Assembly (NCBI GenBank): GCA_902795045.1
Contig: CADBJU010000001.1
Coordinates: 1 to 64,000, forward strand
Origin: Oscillospiraceae bacterium
GTDB taxonomy: Bacteria; Bacillota; Clostridia; Oscillospirales; Oscillospiraceae
DNA length: 64,000 nucleotides
Direction: 5' to 3'
In this document: in pieces, positions 49,048 to 58,076 of the stretch
Layout: each line of letters begins with the position of its first letter
Numbering within the stretch: the stretch's first letter is position 1
Made by a program: the position numbers and the translations under genes
Notes under the pieces: model-generated
What the model was told of the DNA's origin: nothing
Database searches by the model: none
Seen by the model: the letters and a program-made list of their open reading frames with translations, nothing else

Positions 49048-49788
49048 AGATTCGGCGCCCGTGTTTGCGGGCGCTGCTTCTTTTACCCTCTCACAGAAGA
49101 CAAGATAACGGTACAATCCGCCGGAGGCATAGGGATGACAGGTGAGCAGCGTTACCAGATCCCGGTCCTTCTGGATCAGGATGGCGTTTACATCGTTGGG
49201 GTTGATGATCTTTATATCCACAACCTTGTAAGTCAGGGTCTCCCAAAGATTCGTTATGTAAACCTCATCCCCATATTGAAGCAGCTCTATATCCAGAAAG
49301 TACTTATACCCGTTCCAGCTCCTGTGCCCGGCGATCACGCTGTTGCAGCTTTCGCCGCCGATCGGGATGCTGGTCTGCGCGAGGACACTTGCGCCGTTTG
49401 ACATGTTTTCGTAGCTGGCACCGAGGTACAGGGGCATCTCCAGATCCATCCTGGGGATGCGGATCACGCCGAAGACCTGATCGGGGAGACCGTATGCCGT
49501 GAGATCAAAGTAGGAATCCTGGTATGCCTCCCGGCTGTTGAGGCCGGACTGCTTCGTAGTATCGAGCCATTTGTTGTAATCCCGCATATCCAGATAGAGA
49601 TTCTCGTAGGGGATGGGTACATGATCGTTCGGATTCGTGCGCTGTGGTTCCTGCTCCTTTTTAACGCTCTTTGCCTGTTCGTAAAAGGCCTGTGTGTCCT
49701 CCTTCATCTGGCGTGTTTTCTGGGCGCTGTAGATCAGGGGTGTCAGAGCATAGTAGGCGCTCAAAGCTGCAAGGATCATAAGCAGCAC
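49039..49788 (-). CDS. Class C-like sortase (second)
   Basis: The 249-residue protein starts with a membrane helix (LLMILAALSAYYALTPLIY). It has the sortase active site: AGHRSWNGYKYFLDI (His), VTLLTCHPYASGGLYRYLVF (TLxTC Cys) and the following Arg. It lacks the C-terminal membrane helix seen in its neighbour. The annotated GTG at 49788 is the first usual start; an in-frame ATT at 49812 overlapping the upstream stop is possible. With the next gene and the LPXTG proteins it forms a pilus assembly set. Confidence 0.87.
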   Translation of the reverse strand: MLLMILAALSAYYALTPLIYSAQKTRQMKEDTQAFYEQAKSVKKEQEPQRTNPNDHVPIPYENLYLDMRDYNKWLDTTKQSGLNSREAYQDSYFDLTAYGLPDQVFGVIRIPRMDLEMPLYLGASYENMSNGASVLAQTSIPIGGESCNSVIAGHRSWNGYKYFLDIELLQYGDEVYITNLWETLTYKVVDIKIINPNDVNAILIQKDRDLVTLLTCHPYASGGLYRYLVFCERVKEAAPANTGAESLQ

Positions 49789-49801
49789 CAGAAGGAATGC
49801 T

Positions 49802-50716
49802 TTAATATACTTCGTGGCGGCCTCTCTTCCTGCCGAACGGACGGCGGTACGCTCTGCCGAGGCGGAAAAGGATCAGGCCGCGCAGGGTCAGAACAACGAT
49901 CACCAGAGTGACGATAACAAGCAGCGCGAGGAATACACCGCGGAGATAGGCATTGAGCCAGGTCGAGCCCGCGGGCGTATCCGGAATCTGCGAAGCGGTC
50001 ATTTCCACAAGCTCGTCGGGAGCCGCGTATTCCACGCGCTCACCCCGTACAAGGAGGCGGTGGGTGTTGACGCCCAGCGGCGTGCAGGTGATGAGTGTGC
50101 AGTAATCATGCTGCCCTTCGATCAGAAGACGGGAAGTATCCTCAGGCAGCACGGTGAAAAGCTCCTTTACCCGGTAAGCCAGCGTATCGTTCAGAACATG
50201 GATAAAGAACATGTCTCCGACCTCGAGCTTATCCAAATCCGAGAAGAGCTTGTCCTTTGCAAGACCGGAATGTCCGGTGAGGATGCAGTGGGTGGCCTCG
50301 CCGCCGACCGGGAGAGCTGAGCCCAGCAGATGTCCGACACCACGGTTCAGGGAATCATCCCCAGCCCCATGATAGATCGGGAGATTGACAGAGATCTTCG
50401 GGATCTCCACATAGGCCATGATCCCGTCCTGATGGACATTCAGCAGCTGCTCATAGCTTGCGGAGGCATACTCCACCGCCTCCTTGGAAAAGCTCATCCC
50501 GGTTACGCTGCGCAGGGAGGCGTTATACGCCCTCGCTGCCTGCATGGCGTTTTCCAGAGCCGTGTTGTCCATCTGGCTTATTGCTTCGGTATACTCGGTT
50601 TCGATCAGACTCCGGTTTCTTTCGGTATAGGCGTTTGCTAAAAGGGGATAGAGCGTGATGCCGACGGCCAGCAGGACAGCCACGGCTAGGAGTGCGAATT
50701 GGACGGTTCTTTTCAT
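49802..50716 (-). CDS. Class C sortase
   Basis: The 304-residue enzyme has N- and C-terminal membrane helices (FALLAVAVLLAVGITLYPLL; VFLALLVIVTLVIVVLTLRG). It carries the class C active-site set: LTGHSGLAKDKLFSDL (His), CTLITCTPLGVNTHRLLVRG (Cys and Arg). Class C sortases polymerise pilins through YPKN-type lysines and LPXTG signals, both present in the adjacent gene. TTCAGGAGGATCGC precedes the ATG. Confidence 0.94.
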   Translation of the reverse strand: MKRTVQFALLAVAVLLAVGITLYPLLANAYTERNRSLIETEYTEAISQMDNTALENAMQAARAYNASLRSVTGMSFSKEAVEYASASYEQLLNVHQDGIMAYVEIPKISVNLPIYHGAGDDSLNRGVGHLLGSALPVGGEATHCILTGHSGLAKDKLFSDLDKLEVGDMFFIHVLNDTLAYRVKELFTVLPEDTSRLLIEGQHDYCTLITCTPLGVNTHRLLVRGERVEYAAPDELVEMTASQIPDTPAGSTWLNAYLRGVFLALLVIVTLVIVVLTLRGLILFRLGRAYRRPFGRKRGRHEVY

Positions 50717-50733
50717 GCGATCCTCCTGAAGAA

Positions 50734-50761
50734 AGCGGAGAGGCCCGAAAGCCTCTCCGCT
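50734..50761 (-). terminator. Terminator between backbone pilin and sortase
   Basis: AGCGGAGAGGC and GCCTCTCCGCT form a perfect 11-bp stem with TTTCTTC on the minus strand. It lies directly after the pilin gene and would lower sortase expression relative to pilin. Confidence 0.8.
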
Positions 50762-50771
50762 ACAAGATTAT

Positions 50772-52844
50772 TTAATTGTCTTTGGCAGTCTTCTTCCTGC
50801 TCAGAAGCACGATGCCGAACACGGCCAGAGCCAGGCCGGAAAGTCCGATGATGGGGAACCAATAGGAACCGTGACCGCCGGTCTGGGGCAGATCAAAGCC
50901 CTTCGTGTTCACGCAGACGAAGGGAACAAATGCATTGCCGGACTCACCGTCGGGCTTCATGTTCACCTGATTGCCGTCAACGGTTGCCGCCGCGGTGAGC
51001 GGCTTATGTTCCAGATGCTTCTGGGGCATGTTTTTATATAGGCCGGGATTGACAGAGGCATAGCGGGGATCGTTCTGGATGAGGCCGAGCGCGTCGGTAG
51101 AATAGATATCGCAGACGGCCGCGGCTTCGGTATCTGCAATGACCATCTTAACGCTGTTCTTGAGCAGGGAATAGCCGTTGCTGGTCGTGACCTCGGTGAT
51201 CGAGTAGGTGTCATCCTCCAGCCCCTTGATAATCAGCTTGCCGGAGGCGTCCGGGACAAAGCGGGTGGCGGAGGTCGCCTCGGCAGCATGGCCGACTGCA
51301 TACCAGACCTTTTCCGTGGTGTTGAAGGCGGCGGTCACAAAGCAGTTGTCCGTATCGTTGTGGATGACAAAGGCAACCTTGGAGAAATCTCCCTGGCCGT
51401 CGGAGAAGCGTTTGACCGCGTCGATGCCGTAGACATAGAGATGGCAGTCGTCCACAAGGGTGTCATAGTAGCTGGTGTTGCTGCGTTTCCACTGGAGCGC
51501 GACGGCATTGCTGTTGCCGGCGTCACCGTAGCTCACGGTATTGTCCGAATTGAGCTTTGCCTGGTAGGTGATGCGCATTGTGCAGTCGGAGTAACCGGAA
51601 TTGACCATGTCATTGCCGGTGTAGACCGCATTGCTGCTGTTTATATCCGCAAGGCCGGCTGCCGTCATGGAGATCGTCATCACGTTCTTCCCGTCGGCTC
51701 CGGTATTGTATGCGACCGTGAATTTCCCGCTGTTTTCGTCCCAGGAGCAGATATGGTCGGTGCAATTGGCGTCCTTGAAGAACTCGATCAGAACGTCGTT
51801 CTTCATATAGCTGATGCCCTTGGACAGGGTATCCACAAAGGTGTACTCGCTCAGGTAGCTTGCCTGCGAGGTGATGCTCGGGAGGGTGGAGATGATCTGG
51901 TAGTCGATCAGGTCGCCGCCGGAAGCGGTCGCGGTATGGGCGTAGCCGTCGGTAATATCCGAGGTGCTGCCGTGGTTCTTTCCGGTGTCGATTCTGGCTT
52001 CGCGCAGGGTTTTCTCCAGACTGGGGATGCCGGTCAGGTTTTTGGGATACAGCGTCACATCGTACAGCCAGGCATCGCCGCCATTTTCAGCGTTCGAGCC
52101 GTTGACGGCCGTCATGGGCAGGGAGACCAGGAAGGGATCGGTCGTGTCGATCACAGATTCAGGAACGCGGGTCTCAACGAGCAGGTACAGGCCGAGGGGC
52201 AGACTATCTGCTGCGGTATGGCCGTAAGCATCGGTTTCCGCCATGGCGGTGCCGCCGCAGGTGTGGATATACTGTTCCAGAGCGTTCTTGACAGCGGTGG
52301 AATTGTCCGCGAGAGCAGTCTGAAGACCGGAGATCAGCTTGTCCGACTGATAGTAATACATAGACTGGCCGCCGGTAGTCTCATCCGCGGGCTTGTACCG
52401 ATCCTCCGTCGTAAGACCGAGAATGGCAAGGAAGACGTTGCTTTTCTCCGAAGGTTCGATCCCATAGAGCAGCTCCGTATTGGTTGTGCCTTCCTCAGAC
52501 TTGGTGTAGGTGTGGATATCCGCAACCTTCAGGTAAGTGAACTCAACGCCCGGCACGGCGTAACCGTAGGCAGTACCGTTTGCATTGAGAGAGGATACCC
52601 GGCTGGGATTGCCGAGGATGGCTTCAACACCGTCCTTATCCTTGACACCGGTGCTGACATAGGAGGAATCCCAGATGCCGTCCTTCTCAGCCGAGGTGAG
52701 GTCATACTTGAAGAGGCTCAGACTGCCGGTTTTGGTGGTGTCGATCGTGGCCTCGGGAACCGGTGCTGCCGAGGCAGTGATGGGAATGGAGCAGAGAATG
52801 GCGAGGGACATGATGAGTGCGAGGGCTTTTTTAAGAGTTTTCAT
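50772..52844 (-). CDS. LPXTG-anchored backbone pilin (SpaH/EbpB-like)
   Basis: The 690-residue protein has a signal peptide (ALALIMSLAILCSIPITASA) and a pilin motif with the polymerising lysine (VTLYPKN) near residue 265. Fimbrial isopeptide-forming domains follow, and then a cell-wall sorting signal (DLPQTGGHG, a hydrophobic helix and SRKKTAKDN). It is the presumed shaft subunit, joined by the class C sortases. AAGGAGAAACGCCT precedes the ATG. It is separated from the sortase gene by a terminator and from the upstream adhesin by another. Confidence 0.94.
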   Translation of the reverse strand: MKTLKKALALIMSLAILCSIPITASAAPVPEATIDTTKTGSLSLFKYDLTSAEKDGIWDSSYVSTGVKDKDGVEAILGNPSRVSSLNANGTAYGYAVPGVEFTYLKVADIHTYTKSEEGTTNTELLYGIEPSEKSNVFLAILGLTTEDRYKPADETTGGQSMYYYQSDKLISGLQTALADNSTAVKNALEQYIHTCGGTAMAETDAYGHTAADSLPLGLYLLVETRVPESVIDTTDPFLVSLPMTAVNGSNAENGGDAWLYDVTLYPKNLTGIPSLEKTLREARIDTGKNHGSTSDITDGYAHTATASGGDLIDYQIISTLPSITSQASYLSEYTFVDTLSKGISYMKNDVLIEFFKDANCTDHICSWDENSGKFTVAYNTGADGKNVMTISMTAAGLADINSSNAVYTGNDMVNSGYSDCTMRITYQAKLNSDNTVSYGDAGNSNAVALQWKRSNTSYYDTLVDDCHLYVYGIDAVKRFSDGQGDFSKVAFVIHNDTDNCFVTAAFNTTEKVWYAVGHAAEATSATRFVPDASGKLIIKGLEDDTYSITEVTTSNGYSLLKNSVKMVIADTEAAAVCDIYSTDALGLIQNDPRYASVNPGLYKNMPQKHLEHKPLTAAATVDGNQVNMKPDGESGNAFVPFVCVNTKGFDLPQTGGHGSYWFPIIGLSGLALAVFGIVLLSRKKTAKDN

Positions 52845-52875
52845 AGGCGTTTCTCCTTAAAAATAAACAAGTATT

Positions 52876-52903
52876 GAAAAAGGGCTGCTCAAAAGAACAG
52901 CCC
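52876..52903 (-). terminator. Terminator overlapping the adhesin stop codon
   Basis: GGGCTG and CAGCCC pair on the minus strand and are followed by TTTTTC. The stop codon of the CnaB-repeat adhesin (52889-52891) lies in the loop. Confidence 0.75.
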
Positions 52904-55900
52904 GATGGGGAAGAGCCTGAAGCCGTGACCTCCGGTTTCAGGCAGACGGTAGATGGGATTGTCTGTTGCGGTTATATACAGGGAATACGTATAGACAGTG
53001 CCGTCAACAGTCTCGGAATCCGCGATATTCGCATCGGAAACGGCGACGGGAAGCGTGCCGACATACAGAGGCTCTGCCATCAGGGAATAACCCTGCGGCG
53101 CCCGCGTCTCGGTTACACGGTAGATGGTGCTGCCGTCAGCGCGGAGCCCGGTGAAGACAGCCTTACCGTCGGTACCGGAAACGAGCTGGCCGTTTGTCAG
53201 ACCGAAGCTGGTGCAGCCGCCGAGGGTGACGGCATCACCGGATGCGCGGCTTGTGACCGGCGTCCAGGTTTTCCCGTTATCCTGAGAATACTCCAGCAGG
53301 AACAGGGCATTGCTCAGGGGCTGACCCTGGTGATCCTGCTTCAGTACCTGCAGGGTGCCTTCGCGGCGGCGGTTTTCGTGCGTCTTTACAACGGCAGACT
53401 CGGTTTCCGTGACCGCAAGGGGATATTTGCCTTCATCCAGGACAAAGCCTTTGGGGGCGGCAAACTCCTGATAGTAATAGCCGCTGCCATAAGGAATGCC
53501 CTCAAAGAGGAGCTCACCGGCGTCGTTCGTATAGCCTTCACTGAGCTGCGTGCCGTCCTGACTGAAGAGCCTGTAACCGGCTCCGGAGAGAGGCGTATTC
53601 TCACCGGCTGCCTTCTTGATGATCTTCAGACTGCCGATGACAGGATCATTGGTCACAGATACTTCGACTGTCTGGCCGTTCTGCGTGATGCTTACAGGAA
53701 TACTTTCGGCCTTGAGCGCATACCCAGAAACGGTCTGAGTCTCTTTGAGAGAGTAGGAACCGAGAGGCAGGTTATCCAGAAGCAGTGTGCCGTCAGACCC
53801 AGTCGTGCCACTTGCAGCGACGGCCCCGGACTGATCCAGAAGCTCAAACTGCACGCCGGGCAGCGCATACCCGGTATCCGACGCGGTCTTGCGGATGAGA
53901 ACGTTTCCGCGCGCTCTGGCATTGGTGAGATTCTTCGTCACGGTCTGATCGGCCTGCGTAAGCTCAACGGCAACAGGGGTGCTGTCGAGCACATAGCCGT
54001 CAACGGTCGCCGTTTCGATCAGCTGATAGCTCCCAAGAGGCACATCGTTAAAGGAAAGATTGCCGTTGGAGTCGGTATCGCCCTCTTTGACGGTGCTGCC
54101 GTTTGTATCGACAAGCTTGAAATGCACGCTGGCCAGAGCTGCACCGCTGGCGGCGTCGGTCTTTGTGACAGCGATGCTGCCGACAGCGGGAGCGTTTACA
54201 AAGGTCTTGCTCACAGTCTGGCCGCCGGTCGTTATTTCAACAGTGACCGGGGTGGAATCCAGAACATAGCCACTCGGCGCTGCGGACTCGGCCAGATAAT
54301 ATGTCCCGATGGGGATCCCGCTGAAAATCAGCGTACCGTCAGATCCGGTATCTCCCTCTTTGACAAGATTCCCGGATGCGTCTGTGAGCTTGAAGTGGGC
54401 GCCTGCCAGAGCGGCTCCGGTCACGGAGTCGGTCTTGAGGATGGAGACGCTGCCGGTACTGTGGGAGTTGGTGATCGTTTTGGTTATGAGATCACCGTTC
54501 TGGGTCAGATCGATCTGTATCGGCGTATCGTCGAGCTCATAACCTGCGGGAGCAGAGGTCTCCTTGAGGAAATATGTCCCAAGCGGAAGGGAGGCAAAGA
54601 GCACCTTGCCGTCCTTGTCGGTGTCGCCCTCGTTTACTTTGATACCTGCCGCATCTGTGAGGATGAAATGGACGCCGGGGAGGGGGACACCGTGCTCATC
54701 GGTCTTGATGACACGGATATGCGCATAGGCGGTGTGGTTCGTGAAAGTGATCTCTTCGACAGCGCCCGCGTACCCGACCCTGGCCGACATGAGGGAGTGG
54801 AAGGGAATGTAACCGGGAAGCTCCGAGGTCTCGGCATAGAAATAGTTGCCGACAGGGAGATTTTCAAAGAGAACGACGCCGTTTTCATCCGTTGTGCCGG
54901 TGCGAAGCTCGTTCTTGTTTTCATCGTAGAGCGTGAAAACGACCCCGCTGAGGACCTCTCCCTTGTCATTCTGCTTGGTGATCTTGATGGAACCGCGTGC
55001 AGGTTTGTTCAGAGCTGTTCTGGTAACCACCTGCCCATTTGCAGAAAAGAGGATCTGCTCGGCGCTGCCGGTGGGGACATAGCCGTCAGGGGCTTTTGTC
55101 TCCTGATAGTTGTAGTATCCGAGCGGGAGGCCGGGGAAAACAACCATGCCTGTCTCATCTGTCGTGCCTTTGGCGACCTCGTGGAAGGACATGTCATAGA
55201 CTATGAACTCTGCGCCTTTCAGCGGCGCGTTTGTCTCAGAGTCGACCTTGAGGATCTTCAAAGTGCCGGCGGATTTGTAGTTGACAACCGTCTTGGAGAC
55301 GACCTGACCGTTTTCCGCGATCTGGACAGGATACTTCGTATCGTCGGCGGCATAACCCGGGATAGTAAAGCCCTCGGCATAGTAATAGGTGCCGAGCGGC
55401 AAATCGTCAAAGACCAGGATACCGTCATCGTCCGTATACCCAAACGTGAGCCTCTCCTGGTTGCTGTCATAAAGATTGAAGCCCACGCCCTTGAGCGGCG
55501 TGCCGTTTTCATCGGTCTTCAAAAGACGCAGACTGCCGCGGCCGCCATGGTTCACCACGGTCTTGGTCACAGTCTGCCCGCCGGTCGTGATGGACACCGG
55601 GATCAGCGTTGTATCCAGGATGAAGCCGGGAAGGGTCTCGGTCTCCTGAATATAGTAGTCGCCCAGTGAGAGCACGGGGAAGAACATCTCGCCGTTATCA
55701 TCGGTGATACCGTTGCCGCAGACGCCTTGGGAGCTGTCCAGCAGATTAAAGCTGACGCCCTTGAGGGGGTTGCCGTTTTCATCGGTCTTGACAATCTTGA
55801 GGCTGCCCTGGCCCATGTTGTTGGTCATGGTCTTCTGCACCGTCTGTCCGGCGGAGGAGATGGACACGGGGTAGAGGGTCGAATCCTGCACATAACCGGG

Positions 55901-57016
55901 AAGAGCGGAGGTTTCGGCGTAATAATAGTTGCCGAGTTCGAGACCGCTGAAAATTACGACACCGGAGCCGTTGGTCGTTTTCGTGGTGATTGCCCGCTTG
56001 CTGCTGTCATACAGCGTGAAGCCGACACCGGACAAGGGATTGCCGTTGGTGTCGGTCTTGGTGATCTGGAGAGAGCCTTCCTGAGGCTGGACGGTTGCTC
56101 CGGGGGTGTTCACCTTGAGAAAACCACGTATAAAGGTCTTCTCCATGTCGTCGAGGACATAGGTCACGATCCTCTGCTGGTTTGCAGAAGACGGGGCCCA
56201 GAAAAACAGCCTCGCAGCGGGTGTTTCATCGAAGCCGTATGCGCACAGTGTATAGCTGCTGTTCGGGTAGCTGATCGGGATCTGAATGGTCAGGTTTTCG
56301 CTCTGCACCCCGGTGTGGCCGGTGATGATCTTGCCGTCCGGCATGTCATCCATCAGACTGTACTCACCGGAGATATTCTTGGTCAGGTAAGTAGTACCGG
56401 TAAAGTACTGGCCGTCCTGGACAAGGTTAATTTCCGAGGGACTGAAGGTAAGGCTGCCGTCGCTCATGGCGATGGACTGAGAGCGCGCAAGCTCGAGCAG
56501 CCAGAGAGACCAGTCAAAGAGATCCTCACAGCCGGACTTCCCGCGTATCCACTGACCGTTTACCGTCAGATTCAAATACTGCGGAACCCCGTCCGCGTGG
56601 CATTCGGCCAGCCAGAATCTGATGGCGTTGGCGGTGGCGTATCTTGCAGGCTGGTCGCCGAAACCGCCGTCATTGGCAGGATAGCCGTGGGTCAGAATTG
56701 CACGAAGACCCGCGAGTACATAATCGTCGTAGACCAGCTCGCCGTCTATACTGGTGTAGGCGGCGTTATACGGATTGTCCTTGCTGGTCTGGAGACAGTA
56801 CGCTACCTCGCCGGTACTCGTGATCCAGTGTGCGGGAGTCTGCAGATCTACCCAGGTCCCGGAAGTGTTGTAGGTCTGAAAGTACGAATACATCGTGGTG
56901 GTCGAGATGACCGCGTTATCTGCATATACAGCCGGAGCAAGCAGGGAACAGAATAAAAGGACAGCGCAGAAGAGAGAGAACACTCTTCTGCGCAAAGGTG
57001 TTTTCATATGTTGCAA
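52889..57016 (-). CDS. Giant CnaB-repeat surface protein with LPETG
   Basis: The protein (about 1375 residues) has a signal peptide (FSLFCAVLLFCSLLAPAVYA). An N-terminal domain resembles thioester domains (VAYCLQTSKD, then ATANAIRFWLAE), but the usual Gln before AI is not there. Next come 11 CnaB/SpaA-like repeats of about 88 residues, each starting GSLKIVKTDENG-like and holding an E in the LGxYYxxET turn. It ends NPIYRLPETGGHGFRLF followed by only six residues, so the sorting signal lacks its membrane helix and charged tail. I prefer the TTG at 57016 after AGGAGGTACAC; an ATG at 57112 with AAAGGAG would add 32 residues ahead of the signal peptide. It is probably the pilus tip or an adhesin. 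Confidence 0.85.
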   Translation of the reverse strand: MQHMKTPLRRRVFSLFCAVLLFCSLLAPAVYADNAVISTTTMYSYFQTYNTSGTWVDLQTPAHWITSTGEVAYCLQTSKDNPYNAAYTSIDGELVYDDYVLAGLRAILTHGYPANDGGFGDQPARYATANAIRFWLAECHADGVPQYLNLTVNGQWIRGKSGCEDLFDWSLWLLELARSQSIAMSDGSLTFSPSEINLVQDGQYFTGTTYLTKNISGEYSLMDDMPDGKIITGHTGVQSENLTIQIPISYPNSSYTLCAYGFDETPAARLFFWAPSSANQQRIVTYVLDDMEKTFIRGFLKVNTPGATVQPQEGSLQITKTDTNGNPLSGVGFTLYDSSKRAITTKTTNGSGVVIFSGLELGNYYYAETSALPGYVQDSTLYPVSISSAGQTVQKTMTNNMGQGSLKIVKTDENGNPLKGVSFNLLDSSQGVCGNGITDDNGEMFFPVLSLGDYYIQETETLPGFILDTTLIPVSITTGGQTVTKTVVNHGGRGSLRLLKTDENGTPLKGVGFNLYDSNQERLTFGYTDDDGILVFDDLPLGTYYYAEGFTIPGYAADDTKYPVQIAENGQVVSKTVVNYKSAGTLKILKVDSETNAPLKGAEFIVYDMSFHEVAKGTTDETGMVVFPGLPLGYYNYQETKAPDGYVPTGSAEQILFSANGQVVTRTALNKPARGSIKITKQNDKGEVLSGVVFTLYDENKNELRTGTTDENGVVLFENLPVGNYFYAETSELPGYIPFHSLMSARVGYAGAVEEITFTNHTAYAHIRVIKTDEHGVPLPGVHFILTDAAGIKVNEGDTDKDGKVLFASLPLGTYFLKETSAPAGYELDDTPIQIDLTQNGDLITKTITNSHSTGSVSILKTDSVTGAALAGAHFKLTDASGNLVKEGDTGSDGTLIFSGIPIGTYYLAESAAPSGYVLDSTPVTVEITTGGQTVSKTFVNAPAVGSIAVTKTDAASGAALASVHFKLVDTNGSTVKEGDTDSNGNLSFNDVPLGSYQLIETATVDGYVLDSTPVAVELTQADQTVTKNLTNARARGNVLIRKTASDTGYALPGVQFELLDQSGAVAASGTTGSDGTLLLDNLPLGSYSLKETQTVSGYALKAESIPVSITQNGQTVEVSVTNDPVIGSLKIIKKAAGENTPLSGAGYRLFSQDGTQLSEGYTNDAGELLFEGIPYGSGYYYQEFAAPKGFVLDEGKYPLAVTETESAVVKTHENRRREGTLQVLKQDHQGQPLSNALFLLEYSQDNGKTWTPVTSRASGDAVTLGGCTSFGLTNGQLVSGTDGKAVFTGLRADGSTIYRVTETRAPQGYSLMAEPLYVGTLPVAVSDANIADSETVDGTVYTYSLYITATDNPIYRLPETGGHGFRLFPIGLFF

Positions 57017-57125
57017 GTGTACCTCCTGAATACATTTCTGAATGAGCATGTTATTATCCTCAAGTATTACAGGAGGTGCGCGGGGGAGACGAGGAGGGGA
57101 GCGGCCATTCATGGTTTTGTCTCCT

Positions 57126-57626
57126 TTAAAGTTCATAGCGGGGAAGGGACGACTGAAGGTAGGCCCTGCTGAATTCGAGCAGACTCCTGGTGAGCGCTGT
57201 GCGATCAATGGGCATTTCTGCACGAAGTGCCGCAATATCTGTGGTTCTCACTGTCCGGTACTCGCTTACGATCACACCGCTGCCGATCACAAGCTGCATG
57301 TTGGCCACAACGGCGAAGCTGCCGTCGGTGAGCATCCAGAGCTCAAGCAGCCGGACAGCGCCGTGATCCCTGTCGGAATACGGGGCAAGCCGTGAATACA
57401 GCAGTGTCGCCCGGACAGGGAACAGTTCCGTACTGCGGTAGTCCCGTCCAATATCGTGTGCACTGTTGATGCGGTAGACAAAGACCGTTTCTGCGCGATG
57501 CCGTATTGCCTGCATCAGAGCGGTAAAGTCCATCTGCTCCATCAGGGAGAGATGCTCCAGATCAAAGGATGTGGCATTTTCCAGAAGCTCGCGGATGTTC
57601 TGTTCAAATTGCTGGGCCTTGTTCAT
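57126..57626 (-). CDS. Hypothetical ICE protein, 166 residues
   Basis: Not recognised. The protein begins MNKAQQFEQNIRELLENATS and has a middle RHRAETVFVYRINSAHDIGR, with a mixed alpha/beta composition and no signal peptide. It lies between the YbjN-like gene and the adhesin in the transfer operon. A good AAAGGAG follows its stop and may serve an alternative start of the adhesin. Confidence 0.65.
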   Translation of the reverse strand: MNKAQQFEQNIRELLENATSFDLEHLSLMEQMDFTALMQAIRHRAETVFVYRINSAHDIGRDYRSTELFPVRATLLYSRLAPYSDRDHGAVRLLELWMLTDGSFAVVANMQLVIGSGVIVSEYRTVRTTDIAALRAEMPIDRTALTRSLLEFSRAYLQSSLPRYEL

Positions 57627-57647
57627 GATTTAACCTCCAGTTTTTCC

Positions 57648-58073
57648 TTATTTCTTGCTCAGAAGGGCGCAATAGCCTTTCTGCGCGTCGGCCATGCATC
57701 GATCCATAAAACGCTGAAGCTGTACGGAGGAAAGATCCTCAAACAGCCAGTGTGTTGCGCGAAAACAATAGCAGCCAACGTCCAGATTGAGGGAGTGGCT
57801 GCCGAGAATGCTGCTTATATTCGCCCGGTTGAGGGACCGGTATGTGTTCACCGTCGCCTTTGACGTAAAGGGTCTGCAGAATGAGAAGACCATGAGCGGG
57901 TGCAGATGAGAAAAGCCTACGATCAGGTAGAAGCCGCCATAGTATCCGCTCAGCGTGCCGTCTTCCTCTGCTCCCAGACCCAGTTGGGCTTGAATGAGCG
58001 AGCGGGCATTATCCACATGTATGTGGTGATGAAGGATTTCGTCATCGGTCAGATTGAAAATAGTATCTTTCAT
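57648..58073 (-). CDS. Hypothetical protein, YbjN-like
   Basis: The 141-residue protein has FSFCRPFTSKATVNTYRSLN, SSILGSHSLNLDVGCYCFRA and FMDRCMADAQKGY. This order recalls YbjN / bacterial sensory-transduction-like proteins related to secretion chaperones, but the match is from memory and weak. It starts 3 bases after the S1-domain gene ends. A chaperone role in transfer is only a suggestion. Confidence 0.6.
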   Translation of the reverse strand: MKDTIFNLTDDEILHHHIHVDNARSLIQAQLGLGAEEDGTLSGYYGGFYLIVGFSHLHPLMVFSFCRPFTSKATVNTYRSLNRANISSILGSHSLNLDVGCYCFRATHWLFEDLSSVQLQRFMDRCMADAQKGYCALLSKK

Positions 58074-58076
58074 GGC

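Noticed and set aside
53000-57000. Long plus-strand frames opposite the adhesin
   Set aside because: They are antisense shadows caused by the codon bias of the CnaB repeats and have no ribosome binding sites.
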